The translations under genes were made by a program, and so were the position numbers. The notes beneath the pieces were generated by a model that had not been told where the DNA came from, did no database searches, and saw nothing but the letters and a program-made list of their open reading frames with translations. DNA of 64,000 nt from Sulfurospirillum sp964466465. Lineage in GTDB: Bacteria > Campylobacterota > Campylobacteria > Campylobacterales > Sulfurospirillaceae. How positions within the stretch are numbered: the stretch's first letter is position 1; the number at the start of each line of letters is the position of its first letter. Below are positions 7,043 through 16,367 of this stretch, in pieces. Location of the stretch: assembly GCA_964466465.1 (NCBI GenBank), contig CAYXNJ010000006.1, positions 1-64,000 of the forward strand, given 5' to 3'.

Positions 7043-8257
7043 ATGGCAACAGTATTAATTATTGGTGCGGGCGGTGTTAGTCGTGTGGTCACCAAAAAAT
7101 GTGCGATGAACAAAGATGTGTTTTCACATATCGTTTTAGCAAGTCGTACAAAATCAAAGTGCGATCAAATCGCAGCAGAAATTAAAGAGTCTTTAGGAAT
7201 TACCATCGATACTGCAGCGATTGATGCAGATGATGTGGACGCACTTGTGGCACTCATCGAAAAAGTAAAGCCTGCGTTAGTTCTTAACATAGCACTTCCA
7301 TATCAAGATCTTACCATCATGGATGCGTGTGTTAAAACAAAAGTTCCTTACCTAGACACCGCAAACTATGAGCATCCTGACCTTGCGAAATTTGAGTACA
7401 AAGAGCAATGGGCAAGAGATAAAGCATTTAAAGATGCAGGCATCATGGCACTTCTTGGTAGTGGGTTTGACCCAGGTGTAACGAACGTTTTTTGTGCGTA
7501 TGCGCAACAATATCTTTTTGATGAAATCAACACGATTGACATTTTAGACTGTAACGCAGGCGATCATGGCTATCCGTTCGCAACCAACTTTAACCCAGAA
7601 ATCAACCTTAGAGAAGTAAGTTCAAAAGGTAGATACTGGGAAAATGGTGAGTGGATTGAGACAGAGCCAGTTTCGGTTAAAATGGTGTGGGATTACCCAG
7701 AAGTAGGTCCAAAAGATAGTTACCTCCTTTACCATGAAGAGTTAGAATCACTTGTTCAAAACATTAAGGGACTTAAACGTATTCGTTTCTTTATGACATT
7801 TGGTCAAAGCTACCTGACACACATGAAATGTTTAGAGAACATCGGTATGCTTCGCATTGATGAGGTTGAGCACAAGGGCATGAAAATCGTACCAATTGAG
7901 TTTTTGAAAACGTTACTACCTGATCCTGCAAGTTTGGGACCTAGAACAGTTGGTTATACCAACATTGGTTGTGTTTTTGAAGGACTCAAAGATGGCAAAA
8001 AACGTAAAGTCTATATCTACAATGTCTGTGACCACCAAGAGTGTTACCGTGAGACAGGCGCTCAAGCAGTAAGCTACACTACAGGCGTTCCTGCAATGAT
8101 TGGTGCGAAGATGATGTTAGAGGGTAAATGGGCTGGCAAGGGTGTGTTCAATATGGAACAATTCGACGCAAAACCATTTATGGATGAGCTCAATACTCAA
8201 GGGCTTCCTTGGAAAATCATCGAAATGAAACCTGAAGAGACTTTCGAAGTTAAATAA
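7043..8257 (+). CDS. Carboxynorspermidine dehydrogenase (saccharopine dehydrogenase family)
   Basis: 404-residue NAD(P)-dependent enzyme. The Rossmann motif is IIGAGGVSRVV (residues 6-16), and the saccharopine-dehydrogenase core includes LGSGFDPGVTNVFCAYAQ at about 145-162. Length and start match the carboxynorspermidine/carboxyspermidine dehydrogenases that, in Campylobacter-type bacteria, condense putrescine (or diaminopropane) with aspartate semialdehyde. The partner decarboxylase NspC is encoded at 15025-16170. The pair would give the organism its own spermidine route without S-adenosylmethionine decarboxylase. A ribosome binding site AAAGGA precedes the ATG. A lysine-biosynthesis saccharopine dehydrogenase is less likely given NspC nearby. 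Confidence 0.88.
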   Translation: MATVLIIGAGGVSRVVTKKCAMNKDVFSHIVLASRTKSKCDQIAAEIKESLGITIDTAAIDADDVDALVALIEKVKPALVLNIALPYQDLTIMDACVKTKVPYLDTANYEHPDLAKFEYKEQWARDKAFKDAGIMALLGSGFDPGVTNVFCAYAQQYLFDEINTIDILDCNAGDHGYPFATNFNPEINLREVSSKGRYWENGEWIETEPVSVKMVWDYPEVGPKDSYLLYHEELESLVQNIKGLKRIRFFMTFGQSYLTHMKCLENIGMLRIDEVEHKGMKIVPIEFLKTLLPDPASLGPRTVGYTNIGCVFEGLKDGKKRKVYIYNVCDHQECYRETGAQAVSYTTGVPAMIGAKMMLEGKWAGKGVFNMEQFDAKPFMDELNTQGLPWKIIEMKPEETFEVK

Positions 8258-8265
8258 CTCCACTC

Positions 8266-8297
8266 GACTCAAAGCCTGATACAACAAGCTTTGAGTC
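8266..8297 (+). terminator. 10-bp perfect stem-loop after the dehydrogenase gene
   Basis: GACTCAAAGC pairs with GCTTTGAGTC around a 12-base loop; the following run is T/C-rich, not pure T. Probably an intrinsic terminator or a transcript-end stabilising hairpin. Confidence 0.55.
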
Positions 8298-8328
8298 TCT
8301 CCTTCTTCTTTACACGTAAAGGACTATC

Positions 8329-8667
8329 ATGTTAAAAAAAGCAAAAATTTTATGGACGACTGACAATAAAGAAACAGCACTGCATATGGTCTGTCTCTAT
8401 GCACATAATGCACTCCTAAAAGGCTGGATGGATGAGGTTGAAGTCCTTGTTTGGGGCGCTTCACAACGCTTAATTGCCGAAGATTTGGAAGTGCGTGCTA
8501 AAGTCGAGATGATGATAACAGATGGTGTGAAAGTCGTTGCCTGTCTCAAATGTGCTGATAGTATGGATGTAACACAGAGTCTTGAAGCATGTAACATCGA
8601 TGTGCATTATACGGGTGAGCTTTTAAGCAGCTGGATTAACTCTGGCGAGACTGTCATTAGCGTATGA
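8329..8667 (+). CDS. DsrE-family protein
   Basis: 112-residue protein with the DsrE/DsrF-like alpha/beta fold: strand AKILWTTDN, helix with ALHMVCLYAHNALLKGW, strand VEVLVWGAS, then MITDGVKVVACLKCADSM and a C-terminal VHYTGELLSSWINSG. The single Cys in ACLKCAD (about residues 65-71) is at the position used for sulfur handling in some relatives, but no TusD/DsrE active-site pattern can be confirmed. It overlaps the SDR gene by 4 bp (ATGA). Function unknown beyond family. Confidence 0.75.
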   Translation: MLKKAKILWTTDNKETALHMVCLYAHNALLKGWMDEVEVLVWGASQRLIAEDLEVRAKVEMMITDGVKVVACLKCADSMDVTQSLEACNIDVHYTGELLSSWINSGETVISV

Positions 8668-9488
8668 AGCATATCTTAATTACGGGCTGTTCTTCGGGTA
8701 TTGGTTACACCTGTGCGCACGGCTTGCACAAGCTTGGTTACAACGTTTTTGCAACGTGTCGTAAAGAGGATGATATCAAACGTCTGCAAAATGAGGGTTT
8801 GAATGCCTTTAAGCTTGATTTGTGTGATTCAGCGAGCTTACATGTCGCATTGGCATGGATGCTTTCTCAAACGGGCGGATGCATTGATGTGCTTTTTAAC
8901 AATGGCGCTTATGGACAACCAGGAGCCGTAGAAGATCTCAAGCGAGATGTTTTACGTGAGCAGTTTGAGACCAATGTTTTTGGTACGCAAGAGCTTACCA
9001 ACTTGGTGCTCCCGTATATGCGAAAACAAGGGTATGGACGTATCATTTACAACAGCTCTATTTTAGGCTTTGTTGCGATGAGTTATCGAGGGGCGTACAA
9101 CGCTTCTAAATTTGCCATCGAGGGACTTGCAGATACACTGCGTTTAGAGCTTCATGGCAGTGGGGTGGAAGTTGTTTTGATAGAGCCAGGGCCTATTCGT
9201 AGCGCTTTTCGCAAAAATGCGCTGGCAAAATTTCTTGCCAACATCGACCAAGAGCGTTCAGCGCACAAAGCAATTTATGAAAAAACACTTGCGCGTCTTC
9301 AAAAAAGTGGCGATGGTGCTTTTACAATGGGAGCTGAGGCTGTTTTGGAGGTTCTAATCCAAGCGATTGAGGCCAAAAAACCGAAGTTTCGTTACCCTGT
9401 AACCTTTCCAACAAAACTCTTTGTATGGCTAAAACGTTTGCTTCCCACTTCATGGATGGATACGATAGCACGAAAAGCAGGGGATTAA
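8664..9488 (+). CDS. Short-chain dehydrogenase/reductase (classical SDR)
   Basis: 274-residue oxidoreductase with the cofactor motif TGCSSGIG (residues 6-13), NNGAYG (about 79-84, replacing NNAG), catalytic Ser in YNSSILG, and the YNASK active site (about 146-150). The C-terminal part is long (FPTKLFVWLKRLLPTSWMD), as in steroid-dehydrogenase-like SDRs that lie against membranes. The substrate is unknown. It is translationally coupled to the DsrE gene by a 4-bp overlap. Confidence 0.88.
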   Translation: MKHILITGCSSGIGYTCAHGLHKLGYNVFATCRKEDDIKRLQNEGLNAFKLDLCDSASLHVALAWMLSQTGGCIDVLFNNGAYGQPGAVEDLKRDVLREQFETNVFGTQELTNLVLPYMRKQGYGRIIYNSSILGFVAMSYRGAYNASKFAIEGLADTLRLELHGSGVEVVLIEPGPIRSAFRKNALAKFLANIDQERSAHKAIYEKTLARLQKSGDGAFTMGAEAVLEVLIQAIEAKKPKFRYPVTFPTKLFVWLKRLLPTSWMDTIARKAGD

Positions 9489-9502
9489 AACGTAATGCTT
9501 TC

Positions 9503-9531
9503 TTGACAAAATATTTTTTGTTAACTATAAT
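9503..9531 (+). promoter_or_regulatory. Consensus sigma-70 promoter
   Basis: TTGACA (9503-9508) and TATAAT (9526-9531) separated by exactly 17 bp. A perfect consensus promoter is rare in this AT-rich genome type, where -35 elements are usually poor, and it suggests strong or repressed transcription of the ATPase genes. Confidence 0.75.
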
Positions 9532-9550
9532 GACAAAAAATTTATTGTCA
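9531..9550. promoter_or_regulatory. Inverted repeat over the transcription start, candidate operator
   Basis: TGACAAAAAATTTATTGTCA has 6-bp perfect arms (TGACAA/TTGTCA) around 8 AT bases. It begins at the last base of the -10 element and covers the expected start point, so a bound protein would block transcription. Confidence 0.55.
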
Positions 9551-9560
9551 AAGGCTTTTA

Positions 9561-10714
9561 ATGAAAAATGTCGTTGGTCAAGCAGTCCGTGGGTCGGATT
9601 TTTGGGATAGAAAAAGTGAACTAGCGAAGATTTGGCAAGCCATTGAAAACGGCACACACCCTTTGCTTGTTGCACCTAGGCGTGTGGGAAAAACCTCCAT
9701 CATGTATAAAATTTTGGATGACCCAAAAGATAATTATGCCGTTGTATATGTCAATACCGAGTCCTCTGACAGCGAAAATGAATTTTGCACAGACTTTTTA
9801 ATGCTCTGATGGATGAAGAGTTTAAGAACAAAAACAAACTACGATTAAAGTCTTTTTATGAAAATCTTAAGACCATTTCGATTAAAAAAATTAGCACCTC
9901 TGGTATCGAGTTTGATGATGGCAAAGTCCTTGATTATGCAGAAGCATTTGAACGATTAGTCAAAGAGATAGACAGCGATAAGAAGCTGATTATCATGATG
10001 GATGAATTTGCGCAAACCATTGAAAATATCATCAAATATGCAAGTATTCGCGAAGCAGAATCTCTGCTAAAAACCCATCGTGCTCTTCGTCAAAATCCTA
10101 AAATTACCTCTAAAGTCATTTTTGTTTATGCAGGTTCTATTGGTTTAGAAAGTGTTGTTGCAAAGCTGGGTGGGATGAAATTTATTAACGACTTAAATTC
10201 CATTAAAGTTAGTCCTTTATCTAAAGATGAAGCGATGACATTTGCCCACTCTTTATATCCTTTGATAAAAGAGAATGAAGTTTTTTATTTGCTTGAACGC
10301 ATAGAGTGGTTAATTCCTTTTTATATTCAACTGATTATTCAAGAAATTCATACAATTTGCATGGAAAAGTCTTTAGATGTTATCTCTCATGAAACTATCG
10401 ATCAAGCGATTGAGAGAGCTTTGGACCATCGTAATCATTTTGAGCATTGGCTTGCTCGCATTAAAAGTGCTTTTGAAAAAGATGAGTTTAAATTTGCTAA
10501 AGAAATTCTTAATCAATTAAGTGAACATGGAACATTGGAGTCTAAAGAGATAAGCAATTTTGCTGACAAATATGCTCTTCTTCATGACCAAGCCAAAGAG
10601 ATTATCCACGCATTGGTGTATGATGGCTACATCAATAATGATGAAAACCCCAAAATCTACCGCTTTAACTCTCCTATCCTAAAACTATGGTGGTATAAAA
10701 ATGTTGCAAATTAA
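9561..10714 (+). pseudogene. Frameshifted P-loop ATPase
   Basis: Two overlapping frames together encode one AAA/STAND-like ATPase of about 385 residues. Frame one (9561-9809) has the N-terminal part with Walker A APRRVGKTS. Frame two continues from about 9782 with Walker B LIIMMDEFAQ and the C-terminal winged-helix-like region. The shift must lie between 9782 and 9807. A single missing T in the TTTT at 9783-9786 would restore a continuous reading (ENEFLHRLFNALMDEEF). Either the gene is broken, or the base was lost in sequencing or assembly. A programmed -1 shift at CTTTTTA (about 9799) is possible but is a poor slippery site. Confidence 0.75.
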
Positions 10715-12728
10715 CTATTCACGCTACAAATACACCCCTGATGAGATGAATGAAGAGGAGTTTTTAGAGCGATTTGCGGTACGCAATGAGATCGTAGAGA
10801 GCATCTTTGATGATCTTAAAACATCTGATTACACTGTGCCCAACCAAAATTATCTCATCATCGGGCAAAGAGGGCAAGGGAAAACAACACTGCTTCGTAA
10901 ACTGCAACTTGATGTGAAAAACGATACGACGTTATCAGCATTTTTGTTACCTGTAAAGTTTGCCGAAGAACAGTACCAGATTCGCTCTTTGTGTCGTTTG
11001 TGGGAAGAGGTGGCAGAGTACCTTCAAGTTATGTACCCAGAGATTTTTCCGAGCATTTCCGATGATATGGAAGTGCATTATGACGATGAAGATTATGAGC
11101 TCAAATGTTTTGATCTTTTAGATAAAGCAATCAGAGCGCAATCCAAAAAGCTTCTTTTGCTCATCGATAACATCGATGAACTGCTTGAAAAATTGAGCAA
11201 AAAAGAGCAGCATAGGCTTCGAGAAATTTTGATTAGTTCTTCGACGATTCGCATCATCGGTGGTTCAACGAAGATGATAGAGCAGCATTTTGACTACGGC
11301 TCACCGTTTTACCAGTTTTTTAAAATCATCAAATTAAAAGGACTTAGTTTTGAAGAGAGTAAACACTTTTTGCTCGCCATCGCCAAAGAAGATCAAAAAG
11401 AGAGAATTACCGCTGTTTTAGAAAAAACACCCGAACGACTGGAAACGCTCAGGCGTTTGACAGGTGGCGTGCCTCGAACACTCGTGATGCTTTTTGACAT
11501 CTTTTTAGATGAAGAGGGCAATGCCTTTGATGACCTTTTGAAAATCCTTGATGAAGCAACTCCTCTTTACAAACACCGCATGGATGACTTGCCACCGCAA
11601 CTTCAAGACATCGTCCATACCATCGCGATGAATTGGGATGGTATGTTCACCAGCGAAATCGCTAAAAAAACAAAGTTGGAGAGTAAAGCAGTCTCATCAC
11701 AGTTGAAACAGCTTGAAAAATACGAGATCATCGAGTCCGAACCCGCAGGGAAAAATAAAATCTACAAAATCAGAGAGCGTTTTTTTAACATTTGGTATTT
11801 GATGCGCTATGGTCGTAAAAAAGAGAGGCAAAGGGTTGAGTGGCTCGTGAAGTTTTTTGTTTCGTGGTACTCTCAAGAAGAGTTGGAAAATAGGGCGAAA
11901 AGCTTAATCGTGAAAATGCAAGATGGAAAGGTAAAAGCACCTTTTGCACATATTATGACAGAGGCTTTAAGTTACGCAGGATTGGAATTAGCAACAGAGC
12001 ATGTATTAAAACAAACAGCTAAAGAGTGTTTAGAAAAACAAAAATCAGGATTAAGCCAAGAAATTTCTCAATCAGACATGGAAATTGTAATAAAAGCATT
12101 AAAATTTTTAGGAGAGAATAAAATTAACGAAGCTCTAAAGCTGTTATTAGAATCGCAAAAAAATAGCCCTGTTATCCTAATTTTTATTGGACTTATATAT
12201 TCATTATTGAAAAAACAGCATAAGTCATCAAAATATTATCATGAAGCGATTTCTAAAGGGAATAGTAGTGCATTTCAATTTTTGACATTGTTATTTTTTA
12301 CTAGTGGCATCGATAAAGAAGCTGCATTGAGTTGTGCTAATATTGCTTATATAAAGCAAAAGAATATTCCAAATATTATATTGTTTTGTATATCTCTACT
12401 TTGGAGTGAAAATTTTTTAGAGAGTTATAATATATTTGAAGAGTGGCAAAAATTAGAAACTGAACCAAGTACCGAAGAAGATAAGTGGATATTAGAATAT
12501 TTTATCTTGCTTATATCAAAAGGACAACTCTATCAAGCCAAAAAATTTATGGAAATACCAGAATACAATTTAAAAGAACGCTTTAAACCACTTTGGTATG
12601 CACTCATGAAACTGATGGCAAAAGAGTTTCCTTATGAGTACGAAAAGATGGGAAGTGAGCTTACTGAGAGTGTTGAAGAGGTTTTAACTAGAGTTGAACT
12701 ATACAAGGAAAAATACAAAATAGATTAA
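10701..12728 (+). CDS. Large P-loop ATPase with winged helix and helical repeats
   Basis: 675-residue protein in the STAND/archaeal-ATPase style. The N-terminal ATPase has Walker A IGQRGQGKTTLL (about residues 54-65) and Walker B KLLLLIDNIDELLE (about 150-163). A winged helix follows (MFTSEIAKKTKLESKAVSSQ, about 315-335). The C-terminal 250 residues are helical and TPR-like (INEALKLLLESQKNSP; HKSSKYYHEAISKG). The start overlaps the previous ATPase gene by 14 bp. From about 11970 the codons become markedly more AT-rich than in the first two thirds, suggesting a recombined C-terminal end. The architecture is common in conflict or signalling systems; no effector domain is visible. Confidence 0.75.
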   Translation: MLQINYSRYKYTPDEMNEEEFLERFAVRNEIVESIFDDLKTSDYTVPNQNYLIIGQRGQGKTTLLRKLQLDVKNDTTLSAFLLPVKFAEEQYQIRSLCRLWEEVAEYLQVMYPEIFPSISDDMEVHYDDEDYELKCFDLLDKAIRAQSKKLLLLIDNIDELLEKLSKKEQHRLREILISSSTIRIIGGSTKMIEQHFDYGSPFYQFFKIIKLKGLSFEESKHFLLAIAKEDQKERITAVLEKTPERLETLRRLTGGVPRTLVMLFDIFLDEEGNAFDDLLKILDEATPLYKHRMDDLPPQLQDIVHTIAMNWDGMFTSEIAKKTKLESKAVSSQLKQLEKYEIIESEPAGKNKIYKIRERFFNIWYLMRYGRKKERQRVEWLVKFFVSWYSQEELENRAKSLIVKMQDGKVKAPFAHIMTEALSYAGLELATEHVLKQTAKECLEKQKSGLSQEISQSDMEIVIKALKFLGENKINEALKLLLESQKNSPVILIFIGLIYSLLKKQHKSSKYYHEAISKGNSSAFQFLTLLFFTSGIDKEAALSCANIAYIKQKNIPNIILFCISLLWSENFLESYNIFEEWQKLETEPSTEEDKWILEYFILLISKGQLYQAKKFMEIPEYNLKERFKPLWYALMKLMAKEFPYEYEKMGSELTESVEEVLTRVELYKEKYKID

Positions 12729-12753
12729 ATAAAGCCCTAAAATAGGGCTTTAT
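12729..12753. terminator. Bidirectional terminator between convergent genes
   Basis: ATAAAGCCCTA pairs perfectly with TAGGGCTTTAT around a 3-base loop, lying between the convergent ATPase and chemoreceptor genes. It can act in both directions. Confidence 0.7.
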
Positions 12754-12754
12754 C

Positions 12755-14893
12755 TCATGTTCTAAATTTACTTAAAATAACGTTGAGTTTTTCAGTCAGC
12801 GCGTTAAGATGCTCACTGGCTCCTGCGATTTCTTCGACACTTCTCGTGTTTTGGGTTGAGAGAGTGTTGATCTCTTCAATTTTTGTGACAATCTCTTCAA
12901 TTTTAGAACCCGTGTTGATGTAATCAGTCACTGTTTTATCGTTAAGGTTGGTTGCAAAGTCCATCATATCGACGGTTGCGTTGATTTTTTTGCCTACATC
13001 TTCGGCAATGTTTGAGAGTTCTTGCACTTCTTTAGAATTTTTGTTCATCTGTTCACTGCTATCGATGATGGCTTGAACGATAACATTGATGGTCGCATGA
13101 ATTTCCACCAAACTTTTTTGGGTTCGCTCCGCTAAGGTGCGTACTTCATCGGCAACGACAGCAAAGCCTCGTCCATGTTCACCCGCACGGGCGGCTTCGA
13201 TGGCGGCGTTGAGGGCTAGAAGATTGGTTTGGTCAGCAATGTCACTGATGACGGTGAGAACATTTTTCACTTGGTCAGCATCGGAGCTTAGTTGTTGGAT
13301 TTTATGAGCGAGTTCCAGCTCTGTTTGAGCGCTATTTTGAACGCGTTGTCCTAATTCTTGAACAAATCCGCGAGCAGAGCGGAGTTCTTGATTGGCTTTT
13401 ATGAGCTCTTCTTTGCTCTCTTTTGCTTTACCTACCGAAGTGCTGATCTCGCTTTTGATGGCATTGGACATTTGGGTGGTTTGGTTGATGATGTGCGTTG
13501 AGTCTTCCACACGTTTTCCTACTTGGAGTGTTGTAGCTGAAAGCTCATGTGCGATAGAAGCGTTTTCACTGCTGGTATCTTTAGCAAGCGCAATAGTCGA
13601 GCGCACTTTTGCGATAAAGTTGTTGATCTCTTTGGACGCTCCTCCAATTTCATCTTGATTTTTGATCTCCAGCACTTTGGTGAGGTCACCATCGCCTTCT
13701 GCTAGGTTACGTGCAGTGGCCTGTAAGTTGAGGAGTGGTTTTGCAATAAGACTTGTGATGAGAAAATAAATCGCAACAATCGCAATAAGAGCAACGATAA
13801 GTCCTGCTATTACGGTTTCATAAAGCATACTATTGATATTGGCTTTTATTTTTTTGCTTTGTTTCGCGGTGTGTTCTTCTATGTTGTCGATGTAAGCTCC
13901 CGATACAATTGTCCAATCCCATTCTTTAAAGTATTTGGCATACGTAATTTTAGGGGCATCTTGCTTTGTTACAGGATGCTCGGAGTTATAGGTAACAAAA
14001 ATACCTTCTTTTTGATTTTTTAGCGCTCCCTCAATCAGCTCTTTTCTAAAAAGCTTTCCTTTACTATCAGGTTCTTCCACCTTTACTTCTTTGCCTTGGA
14101 GAGAAGGTTTGGTTGCATGGAAAGCATAGACATATTTGCCATTAGTTGATTTTTTATATGCGAAAAAGTACCCTTCATCATCATCGGTATAGCGCAGTTT
14201 ATTAAGAATCTTAATCGCTTCATTTTGAAAATGCTCTTTGATGCTAGAGGCATAGTCCCCTGTACCAATGACAAGATCTAAAGGCTCGTAGTAGAAGTTA
14301 TAGGAGAGTTTTGGCTCATCTTGTTTGGTGATAGGATGAGGCCAAATGAACTTAGTAACACCCGTACCTTCTTTGGCAGCTTTGAGGATATCTTTGATAA
14401 CAAAGTTTCCTTCTTTATCTTTCATTTCAATGAGATTTTTACCAACGAGTGCTTTATTGATAGGATGAACAACGTTGATTCCTTCAAGATTATAGGCATA
14501 GAAATAACCCACATCATTGTTATAGCGATAGCCGTTAATAAGGGCTAAAAGCATGCTTCTAAGCTCATCTTTTGAAAGTTTTTCTTTATTGTTAGCGTAG
14601 ATGTCATCCAGTGTTTTTTTCAAAATCATGGCATCTGCTTTAATATTTTGCGCAATATTTGCTTCAGAGGATGAGGCTTCATAAAAGGAATGAATCGCTT
14701 TTTCTGCCATGGTGGTATAGGCTTTGAGTTGATTTTTATTGATATCTAAAATCAGCTCAGCTTCATCTTTTGTTTGTGTTTGCCCAAGTTGTTGTGACTT
14801 GTAGATCACCACCATTAACGAAATGGATGCCACAAAGAAAATGGAAACCATAAAGACAACCAAAGCTTTAATTTTTATGCTCAAAGCTTGCAT
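12755..14893 (-). CDS. Methyl-accepting chemotaxis protein with tandem Cache domains
   Basis: 712-residue chemoreceptor. The first membrane helix is at about 8-30. The periplasmic sensor (about 31-345) holds two Cache_2-like modules, seen as the repeated pattern GYFYAYNLEGINVVHP / GYFFAYKKS with HPITKQDEPK and HPVTKQDAPK. A second membrane helix lies at about 350-375, then HAMP (AEGDGDLTKVL), then the signalling coiled coil whose hairpin tip is DQTNLLALNAAIEAARAGEHG (shown as DQTNLLALNAAIEAA). No CheR-binding pentapeptide at the C-terminus. Cache_2 sensors often bind small carboxylates; the ligand is not predictable here. AAGGAG ribosome binding site before the ATG. Confidence 0.93.
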   Translation of the reverse strand: MQALSIKIKALVVFMVSIFFVASISLMVVIYKSQQLGQTQTKDEAELILDINKNQLKAYTTMAEKAIHSFYEASSSEANIAQNIKADAMILKKTLDDIYANNKEKLSKDELRSMLLALINGYRYNNDVGYFYAYNLEGINVVHPINKALVGKNLIEMKDKEGNFVIKDILKAAKEGTGVTKFIWPHPITKQDEPKLSYNFYYEPLDLVIGTGDYASSIKEHFQNEAIKILNKLRYTDDDEGYFFAYKKSTNGKYVYAFHATKPSLQGKEVKVEEPDSKGKLFRKELIEGALKNQKEGIFVTYNSEHPVTKQDAPKITYAKYFKEWDWTIVSGAYIDNIEEHTAKQSKKIKANINSMLYETVIAGLIVALIAIVAIYFLITSLIAKPLLNLQATARNLAEGDGDLTKVLEIKNQDEIGGASKEINNFIAKVRSTIALAKDTSSENASIAHELSATTLQVGKRVEDSTHIINQTTQMSNAIKSEISTSVGKAKESKEELIKANQELRSARGFVQELGQRVQNSAQTELELAHKIQQLSSDADQVKNVLTVISDIADQTNLLALNAAIEAARAGEHGRGFAVVADEVRTLAERTQKSLVEIHATINVIVQAIIDSSEQMNKNSKEVQELSNIAEDVGKKINATVDMMDFATNLNDKTVTDYINTGSKIEEIVTKIEEINTLSTQNTRSVEEIAGASEHLNALTEKLNVILSKFRT

Positions 14894-15024
14894 ATATTCT
14901 CCTTATATTTGGCTCTAATTCCTAATAGTATCGTAACTTTTGGCTAATTCTTTAGTGTTATCGTTGCATTGAGTTTATTAAGAGGAAAAATGCTACATTT
15001 CATGTGTAATTTTGGGAGAAAAAT

Positions 15025-16170
15025 ATGATAAAAATCAGTCGTATTGAAACGATCTTAGACGATATTCAAACACCAGCGTATGTGTGTGAAGAGATTCTTT
15101 TAGAGCAAAATCTTCAACTCCTTAAAGAGGTGAGTGAACGCTCAGGTGCAACCATTTTGTTGGCGCTTAAAGGCTTTGCATTTAAAGCCCTTGCTCCACT
15201 GGTCGATAAGTACTTAAGTGGCTGTACCTGCAGTGGGTTACACGAAGCAAAATTTGCCAAAGAGTTTTTTAAAGGCTCGGTATGTACCTACTCACCTGCG
15301 TATAAAGAAGAAGATATAGACGAAGTGATAGCACTCAGTGACCACCTTATTTTTAACTCGTTCAATCAATGGGAAAAATACAAAGATAAAGCCATAGGAA
15401 AAACAAGTTGTGGGCTTCGTCTTAACCCTGAGGTATCATCAAGCCCTGTGGATCTTTACAATCCGTGTGGGCTTTACAGTCGCCTTGGCATCACTAAAGA
15501 AAATATGCAATACGATAAATTAAAAGGTATTGAAGGGCTTCATTTTCATGCACTGTGTGAACAAGACGCTAGCGCTTTAGAAGCCGTGCTTAAAGGGTTT
15601 GAAAAACGCTTTGGAGATTTGATACCTCGTATGAAATGGGTCAATTTTGGAGGAGGACATCACATTACCCGTGAGGGGTACGATGTGGAAAAACTCATCA
15701 AAATCATTCAAGATTTTAGAGCGCGTTATGATGGCATCAAAGTCTATTTGGAACCTGGTGAAGCGGTAGGCTGGCAAACAGGACCGTTAGTGGCGAGTGT
15801 CCTTGACATCGTACACAATGGCATGGACATCGCTATCTTAGACATTTCAGCAGAAGCGCATATGCCTGACACCCTAGCGATGCCGTACCGTGCGGCGATT
15901 CGTGGAGCTGGGGATATTGGTGAAAAACCACATCTGTACCGTTTGGGAGGTCCAACGTGTTTAGCAGGTGATATCATGGGTGATTACAGTTTTGATGCAC
16001 CGTTAAAGATTGGCGATAAACTCATCTTTGAAGACATGATTCACTATACCATCGTTAAAAATACAACCTTTAATGGCGTCAAATTGCCTGATTTAGCAGT
16101 CTTACACCGCGATGGAAGCTATGAAGTGACCAGCCATTTTGGCTATGAAGAGTACAAAAGACGTAATTAA
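15025..16170 (+). CDS. nspC: Carboxynorspermidine decarboxylase
   Basis: 381-residue PLP enzyme of the alanine racemase-like decarboxylase fold. Residues 1-250 form the barrel, with the PLP lysine in LLALKGFAFKAL (about residue 49), SGCTCSGLHEAKFA, and the phosphate-binding WVNFGGGHHITREGY (about 207-221). The C-terminal beta domain has LEPGEAVGWQTG and the catalytic cysteine in LGGPTCLAGDIMGDY. It decarboxylates carboxynorspermidine/carboxyspermidine made by the dehydrogenase at 7043-8257. In related bacteria these two genes are usually close; here about 6.8 kb of other genes separates them. Confidence 0.95.
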   Translation: MIKISRIETILDDIQTPAYVCEEILLEQNLQLLKEVSERSGATILLALKGFAFKALAPLVDKYLSGCTCSGLHEAKFAKEFFKGSVCTYSPAYKEEDIDEVIALSDHLIFNSFNQWEKYKDKAIGKTSCGLRLNPEVSSSPVDLYNPCGLYSRLGITKENMQYDKLKGIEGLHFHALCEQDASALEAVLKGFEKRFGDLIPRMKWVNFGGGHHITREGYDVEKLIKIIQDFRARYDGIKVYLEPGEAVGWQTGPLVASVLDIVHNGMDIAILDISAEAHMPDTLAMPYRAAIRGAGDIGEKPHLYRLGGPTCLAGDIMGDYSFDAPLKIGDKLIFEDMIHYTIVKNTTFNGVKLPDLAVLHRDGSYEVTSHFGYEEYKRRN

Positions 16171-16367
16171 CTTCTAAAAGATAAGGATGATGGCTATATT
16201 TGGAGTAGATTTCATGTAGCCATTTCCAACTCTATAATTTATGAATTGCACAAAACCAACAACCGCAAAAAAAGCACTTAAAGGTTTCAAGACTTTAAGT
16301 CATAATCTTATAAAATATAAAACTTACTAAAATATGCCACGCTAGGGCATCACCTGGAACACTCATT
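16171..16367. other. Intergenic region before the type I R-M operon
   Basis: 197 bp. Holds an imperfect stem ATGGCTA...TAGCCAT (about 16190-16225), a possible -10 (TATAAT near 16236) and a short inverted repeat CTTAAAG/CTTTAAG (about 16278-16300) near another possible -10 upstream of hsdR. No gene seen. Confidence 0.35.

Noticed and set aside
9797..9809. Programmed -1 frameshift at CTTTTTA in the ATPase gene
   Set aside because: Not a proper X-XXY-YYZ heptamer and no downstream stimulatory hairpin is seen; a missing T at 9783-9786 is simpler.
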